Positions 33,196 through 42,894 of a DNA stretch of 64,000 nt are shown one piece after another. Positions within the stretch are counted from its first letter, which is position 1. Every line of letters starts with the position of its first letter. Source of the DNA: Veillonellaceae bacterium (lineage in GTDB: Bacteria; Bacillota_C; Negativicutes; UBA1444); assembly GCA_012798135.1 (NCBI GenBank), contig JAAZNU010000050.1:8268-72267 (forward strand), given 5' to 3'. A program made the translations under genes and the position numbers. The notes under the pieces were generated by a model that searched no databases, had not been told where the DNA came from, and saw only the letters and a list, made by a program, of their open reading frames with translations.

Positions 33196-34128
33196 TTATT
33201 TTCCCAACACACGAAACCCATAATCCAACAACAGGGCGGAATCTCGAAACACCGTGTCCCCGCCGTTCAGCACCACGGCAATCAGCAGCACGTCGCCCCG
33301 TCGCGCCGACGACACCAGACAGCGGCCGGCCGCATTGGTGGTGCCGGTTTTGACGCCGTTCGCACCCGGATAGGTCAGCAGCAGGCGATTGGTGTTTACC
33401 ACTGAGGTTTCTTTGGTCCGGTTCAAGAATTTCACGGTATGATAGGGCGTACTCACGAAGTCCTCGAAGCCGGGGGTTCGGAACCCCTCTGCCGCGATCA
33501 GGGCCAGATCATACGCCGTCGTAAAATGATTGACGGGATCCGGCAAACCGTGGGGATTGGAAAAATGGGTCCGCAGGGCACCGATGCGCTCCGCTTCTTC
33601 ATTCATCCAGCCAATAAATTTGGAGTAAGAGCCGCCGCCGACATGCTCCGCCACGGCGTGGGCCGCGTCATTGCCGGATACCAGCATCAGGCCAAACAGC
33701 AACTCCCGCAGCGTCAAACGGTCGAACCGCTGCAAATCCAGGCTGGAGCCTTCCACGTCGGCGGCCGCGGGACTTACGACGACCGTATCGTTTAGGTTGC
33801 CATGCTTCAGGGCGGTAATCAGGGTCATGATTTTGGTGGTACTGGCCGGATACATGATTTTATGGCCGTCTTTGTCGAACAGAACTTGTTTGGTTCCCGC
33901 CACCATCAGAAACGCCGTTTCGCTTTTCACAACCGGCTTCGGAACATTCGCCAGCAGCGGCGGTTGTTTGGCAGGAGCGGGCGATGCAATCCTGGCGGCA
34001 ACCTGAGGCGGGACAGCTTTGCCGGGCGCCGCGGCCGAGTAGACATTGGCCGGATTTTGTATCGACAGGGTAGCCCAGGCAATCAGGCCGACCAGACAAA
34101 TCAGCCACAAAGTTTTCTTCTTGATCAT
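33196..34128 (-). CDS. D-alanyl-D-alanine carboxypeptidase (S11, DacF-like)
   Basis: The 310-residue protein has a signal/membrane segment (KKKTLWLICLVGLIAWATL) and the penicillin-binding motifs PASTTKIMT (SxxK), VSGND (SxN) and VKTGTT (KTG). It trims peptidoglycan stem peptides outside the membrane. GGGAG precedes the ATG at 34128. It lacks the long C-terminal domain of PBP5-type enzymes. Confidence 0.92.
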   Translation of the reverse strand: MIKKKTLWLICLVGLIAWATLSIQNPANVYSAAAPGKAVPPQVAARIASPAPAKQPPLLANVPKPVVKSETAFLMVAGTKQVLFDKDGHKIMYPASTTKIMTLITALKHGNLNDTVVVSPAAADVEGSSLDLQRFDRLTLRELLFGLMLVSGNDAAHAVAEHVGGGSYSKFIGWMNEEAERIGALRTHFSNPHGLPDPVNHFTTAYDLALIAAEGFRTPGFEDFVSTPYHTVKFLNRTKETSVVNTNRLLLTYPGANGVKTGTTNAAGRCLVSSARRGDVLLIAVVLNGGDTVFRDSALLLDYGFRVLGK

Positions 34129-34228
34129 CAACACTCCCAATCTCGCTATGAAAGCAAACAGAAGGCGGCTCGTCACAACCCCCTTCTGTCTGTAATCGTT
34201 AAGTCTTCGCGGGTTCGATCAACACGTT

Positions 34229-34318
34229 TCAGTTATAGGTCTTTTTTTCTTTTTTCACCTTTGTATCACTGGGTTTCTTTTTGTCGCTCTTTTTTGATGA
34301 CTGCTCCTTGTTTGCCAT
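34229..34318 (-). CDS. 29-residue lysine-rich small protein
   Basis: A short gene encodes MANKEQSSKK followed by about 19 residues dominated by Lys, Ser, Asp and Glu, ending KKTYN. AAGGAGG lies 10 nt before the ATG, stronger than for many large genes nearby. It is too basic for a membrane protein and too short for a known fold. It may bind nucleic acid or be a stress or spore-type small protein (inference). Confidence 0.65.
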   Translation of the reverse strand: MANKEQSSKKSDKKKPSDTKVKKEKKTYN

Positions 34319-34519
34319 AGTTTCACATCCTCCTTGTGCGTGGGTCGGTCGCCAGAGCGATCCTGCAAATTATTATACTATATTTGACGTCAAAGAAAAA
34401 AATCCTACCGGAACCGGACAAAATCCGCAGAGGAAAATTCATCGACAAGTCGAATAATGTTTATCATACCGATAACATCGGCTTGGCGCGGACCAAGAAC
34501 ACCAACAGGAGTGATGACT

Positions 34520-36121
34520 GTGCCCCGAAAAAAATTTGCCGCTCTCGCGGCTATTCTATTTCTCATGGTGATTGTGGCCGTACTGCCTGGCTGCGGCGGA
34601 AAATCCGGTCCCAAGTACCTGCGTTATTCCGTGGGAACGGAGCCGGAAACACTGGATCCCCGCAAATCCACCGGCATTCCGGAAGCCACGGTGGAAGCGC
34701 AGCTGTTCGAGGGACTGACTACCCTGGACGCCAAAAACAATCCGATTCCGGCCATGGCCGAAAAATGGGAAATTGCGCCGGATGGGCTGAAATACAAGTT
34801 TTTCCTGCGGCCGGGCATCAAATGGTCCAACGGTGACCCCGTGACCGCCTACGATTTCGAATACGCCTGGAAAACGGCGCTATCGCCGGACCTCGGCAGC
34901 AAATACGCTTACCAGCTCTTTTATGTCAAAAACGGTGAAGCTTACAATCAGGGACTGACCACTGCCGACAAGGTCGGGGTCAAGGCCCTGGACGACCGAA
35001 CGCTGGAAGTGTTGCTGGAAAAACCTACCGCCTATTTTTTGTCGCTGACAGCCTTCCATACCCTCTATCCGGTCCCGCGCCGGATCGTCGAAGCCAATCC
35101 CAAATGGGCCGCCGATCCCAAAACGCTGGTTGGCAACGGTCCGTTCAAGATCACCGCCTGGGTCCATAACTCCCGCATTGAACTGGCTAAAAACGAGTAC
35201 TATTGGGACGCCGGCAAAGTAAAAATGCCGAAAATCGATTTTATTCTGACCGAGTCCGGCAGCACGGAGATCGCCATGTTTGACAATAATCAGATCGACA
35301 TGGGCGAAAACGCGCCGCCGGCTGAATATCCGCGGCTGAAAAAAGAAGGCCGACTGCAGATTTCCCCCTATCTGGGCACCTACTTTTTCGCCTTCAATGT
35401 CACGAAAGCCCCGCTGGATAATCTCAAAGTCCGCAAGGCGTTGTCGCTGGCAATCGATCGACGGGCGATCATTGACAATGTGACCAAGGGCGAGCAAAAA
35501 CCGGCTATGGCCTGGGTGCCGCCGGGAATGGCCGACGCCAGCTCCGCCGACGATTTTCGCGCCATTGGCGGCGACTTTTTCCAAGACCGTGACATTGAAA
35601 CTGCCAAAAAACTGTTGGCGGAGGCCGGTTATCCCGATGGCCGGGGATTGCCCGCCATCGAATTGATTTACAATACCAATGATGTGCACAAGGCCATCGC
35701 CGAGGCGGTGCAGGAAATGTGGCGCAAAAACCTCGGCGTCAACGTCTCTCTGACCAATCAGGAATGGAAAGTATTCATCAATACCCGCAGCAAAGGCGGT
35801 TACCAAATCGCCCGTCATGGCTGGATCGGCGACTATGCCGACCCGATGACGTTCATCGACATGTTCGATTCCACCAGCGGCAACAATGACTCCCAGTATA
35901 AAAATCCCCAGTATGACAATTTCGTCCGACTGGCCAAATCGACCGGCAACCAGGAAATCCGGATGAAAGCCATGCACAGCGCCGAAAAATTGCTATTGGA
36001 TGACGCGGTCATCGCGCCGGTTTATTTCTATACCCGGGTTTCGATGGTTAAACCCAACGTGAAGGGATATCAACGATCCGTTCTCGGTCATGTATATTTT
36101 AAGGAGGCCTATGTGGAGTGA
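34520..36121 (+). CDS. oppA: Peptide ABC transporter substrate-binding lipoprotein
   Basis: The 533-residue family 5 binding protein has a signal peptide with lipobox LPGC, so Cys is lipidated. YSVGTEPETLDPRKSTG, the LTTLDA region and WKVFINTRSKGGYQIA fit OppA. GTG at 34520 is chosen because AGGAG lies eight nt upstream; an ATG two codons earlier is too close. It is the first gene of a five-gene transporter operon. Confidence 0.93.
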   Translation: MPRKKFAALAAILFLMVIVAVLPGCGGKSGPKYLRYSVGTEPETLDPRKSTGIPEATVEAQLFEGLTTLDAKNNPIPAMAEKWEIAPDGLKYKFFLRPGIKWSNGDPVTAYDFEYAWKTALSPDLGSKYAYQLFYVKNGEAYNQGLTTADKVGVKALDDRTLEVLLEKPTAYFLSLTAFHTLYPVPRRIVEANPKWAADPKTLVGNGPFKITAWVHNSRIELAKNEYYWDAGKVKMPKIDFILTESGSTEIAMFDNNQIDMGENAPPAEYPRLKKEGRLQISPYLGTYFFAFNVTKAPLDNLKVRKALSLAIDRRAIIDNVTKGEQKPAMAWVPPGMADASSADDFRAIGGDFFQDRDIETAKKLLAEAGYPDGRGLPAIELIYNTNDVHKAIAEAVQEMWRKNLGVNVSLTNQEWKVFINTRSKGGYQIARHGWIGDYADPMTFIDMFDSTSGNNDSQYKNPQYDNFVRLAKSTGNQEIRMKAMHSAEKLLLDDAVIAPVYFYTRVSMVKPNVKGYQRSVLGHVYFKEAYVE

Positions 36122-36127
36122 GTTCTC

Positions 36128-37060
36128 GTGGTTAAATTGATAATGGGTCGTATTGTTTCGATGCTGCTGGTTTTGTGGGTCATCGTTACGGCCACGTTCA
36201 TCCTGATGCATGCCATCCCCGGCGGTCCGTTCACCGCGGAAAAAGCCCTGCCCGAAGCGGTGCTGAAAAACATCGAGGCCCGCTATCACCTAAATGATCC
36301 CTTGCCCAGACAATACGCGGATTACCTGGGCAATCTGCTGCGGGGGGATCTGGGCCCTTCCTTCAAATATGAATCCCGCACCGTCAACGAAATCATCGCC
36401 GAAAGCTTCCCTGTTTCGGCGGAGCTGGGCGCTGTGGCGGTTTCCCTGTCGATCTTGGTTGGGATTCCGGCGGGAATGGCCGGCGCTTTGTATCAAAACC
36501 GCTGGCCGGATCATCTGGTCATGCTGTTCGCGACCGTTGGTATCTCCGTGCCTAGTTTTATTTTAGCCACGGTTCTAATTTATATTTTTGCGCTCTGGCT
36601 CAATCTTTTGCCGGCCGCCATGTGGGGAGGCCCGGAATACGCGATTCTCCCGGCCCTGGCCCTGGCCGGCATGCCTACCGCGTTTGTCGCCCGGCTGACC
36701 CGTTCCAGCATGCTCGAAATCCTGGCCCAGGACTATATCCGGACCGCCCGGGCCAAAGGGCTGTCCGCCTTCACCATTCTCTGGCGCCATGCGTTAAAAA
36801 ACGCCCTGCTGCCGGTTGTAACCTATCTGGGACCGATGATTGCCGCCATTTTTACCGGCAGCTTCGTCATCGAATCCATTTTCGCCATTCCCGGTCTCGG
36901 CCGCCATTTTGTCACCAGCATTTACAACCGGGACTACACGGTGATTTTGGGAATCACCGTGTTTTACAGCGCCCTGCTGGTCTTCATGAATTTTCTTGTG
37001 GATCTGACCTATGTCTGGCTGGATCCCCGAATCAAACTCGGGGAAGGGGATAACCACTGA
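36128..37060 (+). CDS. oppB: Peptide ABC transporter permease OppB
   Basis: The 310-residue permease has six membrane segments and the EAA loop (DYIRTARAKGLSAFTILWRH). GTG start with GGAG nine nt upstream. Its TGA overlaps the ATG of oppC. Confidence 0.94.
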   Translation: MVKLIMGRIVSMLLVLWVIVTATFILMHAIPGGPFTAEKALPEAVLKNIEARYHLNDPLPRQYADYLGNLLRGDLGPSFKYESRTVNEIIAESFPVSAELGAVAVSLSILVGIPAGMAGALYQNRWPDHLVMLFATVGISVPSFILATVLIYIFALWLNLLPAAMWGGPEYAILPALALAGMPTAFVARLTRSSMLEILAQDYIRTARAKGLSAFTILWRHALKNALLPVVTYLGPMIAAIFTGSFVIESIFAIPGLGRHFVTSIYNRDYTVILGITVFYSALLVFMNFLVDLTYVWLDPRIKLGEGDNH

Positions 37061-37959
37061 TGGACTTCTCACCGCTGAAAGCCCGGGACGCCGTCGTCGC
37101 CAAAGCAATCCGTCCGCATATCGGATTTCGCCAGGATGCCTGGTTGCGGTTAAAAAAGAACCGGGCCGCCATGGCCGGCCTGGGTATCATCGTTCTGATC
37201 AGCCTGTTGGCTGTTGTTGGCCCGCTGGTTTCGCCTTATTCCTATTCCGACCAATCCCTGGCCAGCGCCAACCAGCCGCCGTCGGCCGCCCACTGGCTGG
37301 GCACCGACAATCTGGGCCGCGACTTGGCCACCCGCATCTGTTATGGCGCCCGGATTTCCCTGTCGATCGGAATTGTCGCCAGCCTGATCAACTTGGGCAT
37401 CGGCGTCCTCTACGGCGGAATCTCCGGATATTCCGGAGGCCGCATCGACAGTGTCATGATGCGGATCGTCGATATCCTCTACGGAATCCCGCTGCTGTTA
37501 TATGTCATTCTGCTGATGGTGGTGTTGAAGCCCGGCCTGACCAATGTTTTCCTCGCCCTCGGCCTGGTCTACTGGCTGCGGATGGCCCGGATCGTCCGGG
37601 CGCAGGTTCTGGGCCTGAAAGAGCTGGAATACGTTCTGGCGGCGCGAGTCCTCGGCGCCAGCCGCCGCCGGCTGATCTTCGGCCATCTCCTGCCCAACAG
37701 TCTGGGGCCGATTATCATCACGCTGACGTTGTCCATCCCGGAAGCGATTTTTACGGAAGCCTTTCTCAGCTTCATCGGTCTGGGCGTTTCGGCGCCGATG
37801 GCCAGTTGGGGCGTATTGGCCTCGGAAGGGGTTGTGACATTGCGTTCCTATCCGTTCCAGCTATTGTCGCCGGCGATCGCCATCAGCCTGACCATGCTGG
37901 GCTTCAACTTCCTGGGCGACGGCCTGCGTGACGCCCTGGACCCGCGCATGCGCCGCTGA
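37060..37959 (+). CDS. oppC: Peptide ABC transporter permease OppC
   Basis: The 299-residue permease has the N-terminal LKKNRAAMAGLGIIVLISLL segment typical of OppC, WLGTDNLGRDLATRICYGAR, and the EAA loop LAARVLGASRRRLIFGHLLP. Confidence 0.94.
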   Translation: MDFSPLKARDAVVAKAIRPHIGFRQDAWLRLKKNRAAMAGLGIIVLISLLAVVGPLVSPYSYSDQSLASANQPPSAAHWLGTDNLGRDLATRICYGARISLSIGIVASLINLGIGVLYGGISGYSGGRIDSVMMRIVDILYGIPLLLYVILLMVVLKPGLTNVFLALGLVYWLRMARIVRAQVLGLKELEYVLAARVLGASRRRLIFGHLLPNSLGPIIITLTLSIPEAIFTEAFLSFIGLGVSAPMASWGVLASEGVVTLRSYPFQLLSPAIAISLTMLGFNFLGDGLRDALDPRMRR

Positions 37960-38004
37960 TTCAAAAACAATAATCGTAGTTCGATTGGGAAGGATCGATT
38001 TCAT

Positions 38005-39018
38005 TTGACCATGTTACTATCCGTTCGAAATCTGCAGGTCCGCTTCCGCACCTATGCCGGTGTGGTTCATGCCTTGCGCGGCGTTGACTTCGATCTGGCC
38101 GCCGGCGATATTGTCGGCATCGTTGGTGAATCCGGCTGCGGGAAGACAGTCACAGCCAGTGCCGTCATGAGGATTATCCCCTCTCCACCCGGCGAAATCA
38201 TTGCCGGCGAGGCCTGGTTCGACGGTCAGGACCTATTGAAACTGGCCGAGCCGGAACTGCGGCATATTCGTGGCAATTTGATAAGCATGATTTTTCAGGA
38301 TCCCATGACTTCTTTAAACCCCGTGTTGACAATTGGTACGCAGCTGACCGAGCCGTTTCGCGAGCATCAGTCCATCCCTGCGGCGGAAGCCCGACAGCGG
38401 GCTGTCGAACTGCTGACGCTGGTCGGCATCTCCGACCCCGCCTCCCGGCTTGAGCAATATCCGCACCAATTAAGCGGCGGCATGCGACAGCGCGTCATGA
38501 TCGCCATGGCCCTGGCCTGCAATCCGCGCCTGCTGTTTGCCGATGAACCGACAACCGCCCTGGATGTCACCATACAGGCGCAAATTCTGGAACTGTTGAA
38601 GCAGCTGAACCAAACACTGAACACCACCATCGTCCTGATCACCCATGATTTGGGTGTCGTGGCCGGACTCTGCCGCAAGGTGCTGGTCATGTACGCCGGC
38701 CAGGTTGTCGAAGCGGCAACGGTCAACGACCTGTTTGCCCATCCCGGTCATCCTTACACGCTGGGTCTGTTGCACTCGGTACCGCACCCGGAATCGACCG
38801 GCCAGCGTCTGTCGACCATCAACGGGCAACCTCCTGACCTGATCATTGAACCGACCGGCTGCGCCTTTCTGCCCCGCTGTCCGTTCGCCATGCAGGCCTG
38901 TCTGTCTGCGCCACCTCTGTTTGCTGCCGGTGAAAACCATCAGGTTCGCTGTTGGCTGTGCCATCCTGACGCGCCACGACCATTGCCGGATGCTTTCGCG
39001 ACCGGAGGCAGATCATGA
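38005..39018 (+). CDS. oppD: Peptide ABC transporter ATP-binding protein OppD
   Basis: This 337-residue ATPase has Walker [11 protein letters not shown], signature [12 protein letters not shown] and Walker [13 protein letters not shown], plus a C-terminal Cys-containing OppD/F tail ([14 protein letters not shown]). The start is TTG at 38005 or ATG at 38011; AAGGA lies better for the TTG. Confidence 0.94.
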   Translation: MTMLLSVRNLQVRFRTYAGVVHALRGVDFDLAAGDIVGIVGESGCGKTVTASAVMRIIPSPPGEIIAGEAWFDGQDLLKLAEPELRHIRGNLISMIFQDPMTSLNPVLTIGTQLTEPFREHQSIPAAEARQRAVELLTLVGISDPASRLEQYPHQLSGGMRQRVMIAMALACNPRLLFADEPTTALDVTIQAQILELLKQLNQTLNTTIVLITHDLGVVAGLCRKVLVMYAGQVVEAATVNDLFAHPGHPYTLGLLHSVPHPESTGQRLSTINGQPPDLIIEPTGCAFLPRCPFAMQACLSAPPLFAAGENHQVRCWLCHPDAPRPLPDAFATGGRS

Positions 39019-39998
39019 CGCGCCCGCTAATCGAAGTTCAAAACCTGACCAAACATTTTGTAATCGCGCGCAGTTGGTCCGGGCAACCGCTGAAAACCGT
39101 GCAGGCGGTCACTCAGGTCAGTTTTTCCATCCCGCCCGGTGAAACACTCGGCTTAGTTGGCGAAACCGGCTGCGGAAAATCCACCGTCGGCCGGACATTG
39201 GCGGGACTGTACGAACCTTCCGGCGGCACCGCATTTCTGGATGGAATCGACATCCACGCCGCGCTGCGTTCCCGCGACAACATCAAGTTCCGCCGCCGCT
39301 TGCAGATGATTTTTCAGGATCCATACGCATCCCTGGATCCGCGAATGACCGTCGGCGACATTGTCGGCGAACCGCTGGACATTCACCAACTGGCCACCGG
39401 CGAGGCCCGACGGGAGCGAATTCAGGAATTGCTGGCGCAAGTCGGCCTTGATCCCGAGCATGCCGGCCGCTATCCTCATGAATTTTCCGGCGGGCAACGG
39501 CAACGCGTGGGCATCGCCCGCTCATTGGCCGCCCAACCCGATTTTATTGTGTGCGACGAGCCGATTTCGGCGCTGGACGTCTCGATTCAGGCCCAAGTCG
39601 TCAACCTGTTGCAGGACTTGCAGGAAAAACTGGGCCTGACCTATTTGTTCATCGCTCACGACTTGTCCATGGTCCGCCACATCAGCCACCGGATCGCCGT
39701 GATGTATCTCGGCTCCCTCGTTGAGACCGCTGCCAGCGCCGACTTGTTTACAAATCCGCAACACCCTTATTCCCAGGCGCTGCTTTCCGCCATCCCGCTG
39801 CCCGATCCCCAGCTGGAAGCTGCTCGCGAACGCATTGTAATGCCTGGCGAAGTGCCCAGTCCGATCAATCCGCCTTCCGGCTGCCGGTTCCGCACCCGTT
39901 GCCCTTTGGCGATGCCGGTTTGCGCCGAAATCATGCCCGTACTCATCGATGATGGACATGGCCACGCGACCGCTTGTCATCGCATCCATACGCCATGA
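39015..39998 (+). CDS. oppF: Peptide ABC transporter ATP-binding protein OppF
   Basis: The 327-residue ATPase has [29 protein letters not shown] and [13 protein letters not shown], and the OppF tail [18 protein letters not shown] overlap with oppD. With OppD it powers peptide uptake. Confidence 0.94.
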   Translation: MTRPLIEVQNLTKHFVIARSWSGQPLKTVQAVTQVSFSIPPGETLGLVGETGCGKSTVGRTLAGLYEPSGGTAFLDGIDIHAALRSRDNIKFRRRLQMIFQDPYASLDPRMTVGDIVGEPLDIHQLATGEARRERIQELLAQVGLDPEHAGRYPHEFSGGQRQRVGIARSLAAQPDFIVCDEPISALDVSIQAQVVNLLQDLQEKLGLTYLFIAHDLSMVRHISHRIAVMYLGSLVETAASADLFTNPQHPYSQALLSAIPLPDPQLEAARERIVMPGEVPSPINPPSGCRFRTRCPLAMPVCAEIMPVLIDDGHGHATACHRIHTP

Positions 39999-40027
39999 GA
40001 AATAATGCTGAAACGGGGGGTACCCGA

Positions 40028-41422
40028 ATGAACGAACCATTATCCTCCCTGGAACTGAAGCCACGCATTCTGTATGAGGTGGCCAAGGCCGCCTGGAACG
40101 GGGCGTTAGCTGAACGGCGCGAAGACATCTGCCGTCTGGTCTGCGAGGAATTCGGCGACCGGGTGACCCGCCATCGGGTCGCCAATCAGATTCGCGTTGC
40201 CATGGGGCTTTCCCCTCATGAATTGGACACCGTCAGCGGCGAAAACGATGCCGACGCTCTCATGGGCCTCATGGATGGACCATTCATCGTCAATGATCCG
40301 ACTGCTTGTCAACATTGCCCGGAAGCCGGAACCTGCTGCGGCCCGGATTGTCCGCTGCAGGCGCTGTCCAAGGAACCTGGCGGCGGTGTCGCCATTGACC
40401 ATACAAAATGTCTGGGTGAAGGCCATTGTCTCGCACAATGTTCCTTCGGCGGCCTGGCGGAAAAATCACAGTTCGTCCCGCTCATTTCCCTGCTTCGAGA
40501 TCAGACGGCGCCAGTGTATGCCTCGGTTGCCCCCGCCTTCACCGGACAGTTCGGTCCGGACGTCACGCCTGGTAAATTGCGGTCGGCACTGCGTCGACTT
40601 GGCTTCGTCGAAATGGTTGAAACGGCCCTGTATGCGGACCTCATCACCATGAAAGAAGCTTTCGAATTCGACGAGCACGTTCAAACAGCCGGTGATTTCC
40701 TGATCACCAGCTGTTGCTGTCCGGTCTGGATCAAGCTCATCGAAGGCCGTTTCGCAGCCCTGGCGTCCCATATTTCACCGTCGGTCTCGCCGATGATCGC
40801 CTCCGGCCGCTGCCTCAAAGCCATCGAACCCGAAGCGAAAGTTGTCTTCATCGGTCCCTGCATCGCCAAAAAAACGGAAGCGACATTGCCCGACTTGGCT
40901 GGCGCTATTGATTTCGTCCTCACCTTCCAGGAGCTGGCGGCCATTTTCCAGGCAACCGGCATTGACCCGACCACCCTGCCGGACGAGGAAAACCCCGTCG
41001 CGTCGCGGGCCGGCCGAATCTACGCCCGCGCCGGCGGCGTCAGCCAAGCCGTTGCCGACACCCTGTCCCGGATCCTGCCGAAGCGGGTGGGCGATTTGCA
41101 GTCACTGAACGTGCATGGGATCCCCAATTGTCAAAAAGTCCTGGAACAGGCGGCAACCGGCGTCATCGACGCCAACTTCATTGAGGGAATGGCCTGTCTG
41201 GGCGGTTGTGTAGGTGGACCGGGCCGGATTGTGTCCACCGATGTCTCAACGCCGGCGGTGAACGCCTACGGTGAAAATTCCGCCGCCACCACCCCGGTGG
41301 AAAATCCCCAGGTATATCAGCTGCTCACCCGACTGGGCCTGGAAATGAACGCTGCGGTCACGTCGGGGGAAAGTCCGGCGGCTCGGATTTTGTCCAGATG
41401 TATACAAAAACCACAAGAATGA
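40028..41422 (+). CDS. [FeFe] hydrogenase-like protein, divergent group
   Basis: The 464-residue protein has the three H-cluster motifs in altered form: TSCCCPVW (usual TSCCPGW), IGPCIAKKTE and EGMACLGGC. Before the H domain lie Cys-rich ferredoxin-like segments (CQHCPEAGTCCGPDCP and CLGEGHCLAQC). The first 85 residues are a helical segment with no Fe-S ligands. The overall form suggests a group B or D hydrogenase rather than bifurcating HydA. No hydEFG genes are in the window. GGGGGG seven nt upstream supports the ATG. Confidence 0.83.
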   Translation: MNEPLSSLELKPRILYEVAKAAWNGALAERREDICRLVCEEFGDRVTRHRVANQIRVAMGLSPHELDTVSGENDADALMGLMDGPFIVNDPTACQHCPEAGTCCGPDCPLQALSKEPGGGVAIDHTKCLGEGHCLAQCSFGGLAEKSQFVPLISLLRDQTAPVYASVAPAFTGQFGPDVTPGKLRSALRRLGFVEMVETALYADLITMKEAFEFDEHVQTAGDFLITSCCCPVWIKLIEGRFAALASHISPSVSPMIASGRCLKAIEPEAKVVFIGPCIAKKTEATLPDLAGAIDFVLTFQELAAIFQATGIDPTTLPDEENPVASRAGRIYARAGGVSQAVADTLSRILPKRVGDLQSLNVHGIPNCQKVLEQAATGVIDANFIEGMACLGGCVGGPGRIVSTDVSTPAVNAYGENSAATTPVENPQVYQLLTRLGLEMNAAVTSGESPAARILSRCIQKPQE

Positions 41423-41462
41423 TGTAAAATATAATATATATTTGAAGATAAGGAGGTTTCCC

Positions 41463-42812
41463 ATGAGCAACAATCCCGTTAAAATCATGGAAACAGTGCT
41501 GCGGGACGGACATCAGTCGCTGGCAGCCACCCGAATGCGTACTTCCGATATGATAGAAATGCTGGAAAAGCTGGACGATGTCGGTTACTTTTCCCTGGAA
41601 GCCTGGGGCGGCGCCACGTTCGACAGCACGCTCCGGTTCCTGAACGAAGATCCGTGGGAACGCTTGCGCACAATTCGGAAACATGTGACCAAAACGCCAA
41701 TCCAAATGTTGCTGCGGGGCCAAAATATTCTCGGCTACAATCATTACGCCGACGATGTCGTAACCGAATTTGTCAAACGGGCCGTTGACAATGGTGTCGG
41801 CGTCGTTCGCATCTTCGACGCCCTGAACGATGTCCGCAATCTGGAAGTTTCGATGCGAGTCGCCAAAGAAACCGGCGCGCATGTGCAAGGCGCCTTTGTC
41901 TACACCATCAGCCCTTTCCACACGATTGACACGTTTGTCAAAGTGGCCAAGGATCTGGTCTCCATGGGAGCCGACTCGATCTGCATCAAGGACATGGCCG
42001 GATTGCTCGCACCGTATGTCGCCTATGATCTGGTGAAAGCGCTGAAAGCGGCCGTCAGTGTGCCCATCGATATTCACTCCCATTACACCAGTGGCATGGC
42101 CGGGATGGCCTATCTCAAGGCGATCGAAGCCGGGGTGGATATTATTGACTGCGCCTTGTCGCCATTCGCCATGGGCTCTTCCCAACCCGCCACCGAAGCA
42201 CTGGTCGCCGCGCTGGAAAACACGCCGCGCGACACCGGCATCGCCAAGGAAACGCTGTTCCCGATCGCCGACCATTTCCGGACCGTGAAAAAGAATGTGG
42301 CGGAAACTTTTAAACTGAACACCGCCATCGACATTGACACCAAAGTTCTTTCCTTCCAGATTCCCGGCGGCATGCTCTCCAATTTCCTGAACCAGCTGAA
42401 AGAACAGGGAATGGCGGATAAATATCCGGAAATGTTGGAAGAGATGCCGCGGGTTCGGGCCGATCTGGGTTATCCTCCCCTGGTCACGCCGACCAGTCAG
42501 ATCACCGGTTCCATGGCGGCTTTCAACGTAATGTTCGGCCGCTACAAGATAGTTCCCCGCGAAGTGAAGGATCTCGCCCGCGGCAAATATGGCCGTACAC
42601 CGGCGCCGCTGAATCCGGAAGTGGCGGATCTGATTCTGCAGGGCGAACCGCTCATCACCCACCGCCCGGCCGACGATATCGCGCCGCAAATGGAAAAACT
42701 GACCAAAGAGCTGGCTGAGAAAGGCTACCCCAACGCTTCGGTGGAAGACGTCCTGAGTTACGCCTTGTTCCCGGATGTCGCCCTGAAATTCTTCGAAGCC
42801 AACCGAAAATAA
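41463..42812 (+). CDS. Carboxyltransferase subunit (pyruvate carboxylase B / oxaloacetate decarboxylase alpha type)
   Basis: The 449-residue TIM-barrel protein has ETVLRDGHQSLAATRM, the metal-binding HSHYTSGMAGMAYLKA and DCALSPFAMGSSQPATE. It lacks the C-terminal biotin domain, so a separate biotin carrier is needed, as in methylmalonyl-CoA carboxytransferase 5S or PycB systems. AAGGAGG precedes the ATG. A terminator follows, so it is probably monocistronic. A TATAAT lies at 41430-41435. Confidence 0.87.
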   Translation: MSNNPVKIMETVLRDGHQSLAATRMRTSDMIEMLEKLDDVGYFSLEAWGGATFDSTLRFLNEDPWERLRTIRKHVTKTPIQMLLRGQNILGYNHYADDVVTEFVKRAVDNGVGVVRIFDALNDVRNLEVSMRVAKETGAHVQGAFVYTISPFHTIDTFVKVAKDLVSMGADSICIKDMAGLLAPYVAYDLVKALKAAVSVPIDIHSHYTSGMAGMAYLKAIEAGVDIIDCALSPFAMGSSQPATEALVAALENTPRDTGIAKETLFPIADHFRTVKKNVAETFKLNTAIDIDTKVLSFQIPGGMLSNFLNQLKEQGMADKYPEMLEEMPRVRADLGYPPLVTPTSQITGSMAAFNVMFGRYKIVPREVKDLARGKYGRTPAPLNPEVADLILQGEPLITHRPADDIAPQMEKLTKELAEKGYPNASVEDVLSYALFPDVALKFFEANRK

Positions 42813-42835
42813 ACCAAAAGCGCCGATTCATAGGA

Positions 42836-42882
42836 CAGGGGCTGGTGAAAAACTTTTCAGTTTTTTGCCAGCCCCTGCTTTT
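42836..42882 (+). terminator. Terminator of the carboxyltransferase gene
   Basis: CAGGGGCTGG (42836-42845) pairs with CCAGCCCCTG (42868-42877), followed by CTTTTT. The loop is long (22 nt). Confidence 0.85.
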
Positions 42883-42894
42883 TAGGTCCGGTTC

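Noticed and set aside
34336..34836. Long alternative frame at the oppA start
   Set aside because: It runs out of frame through the signal peptide and binding domain of OppA, which is clearly the real gene.
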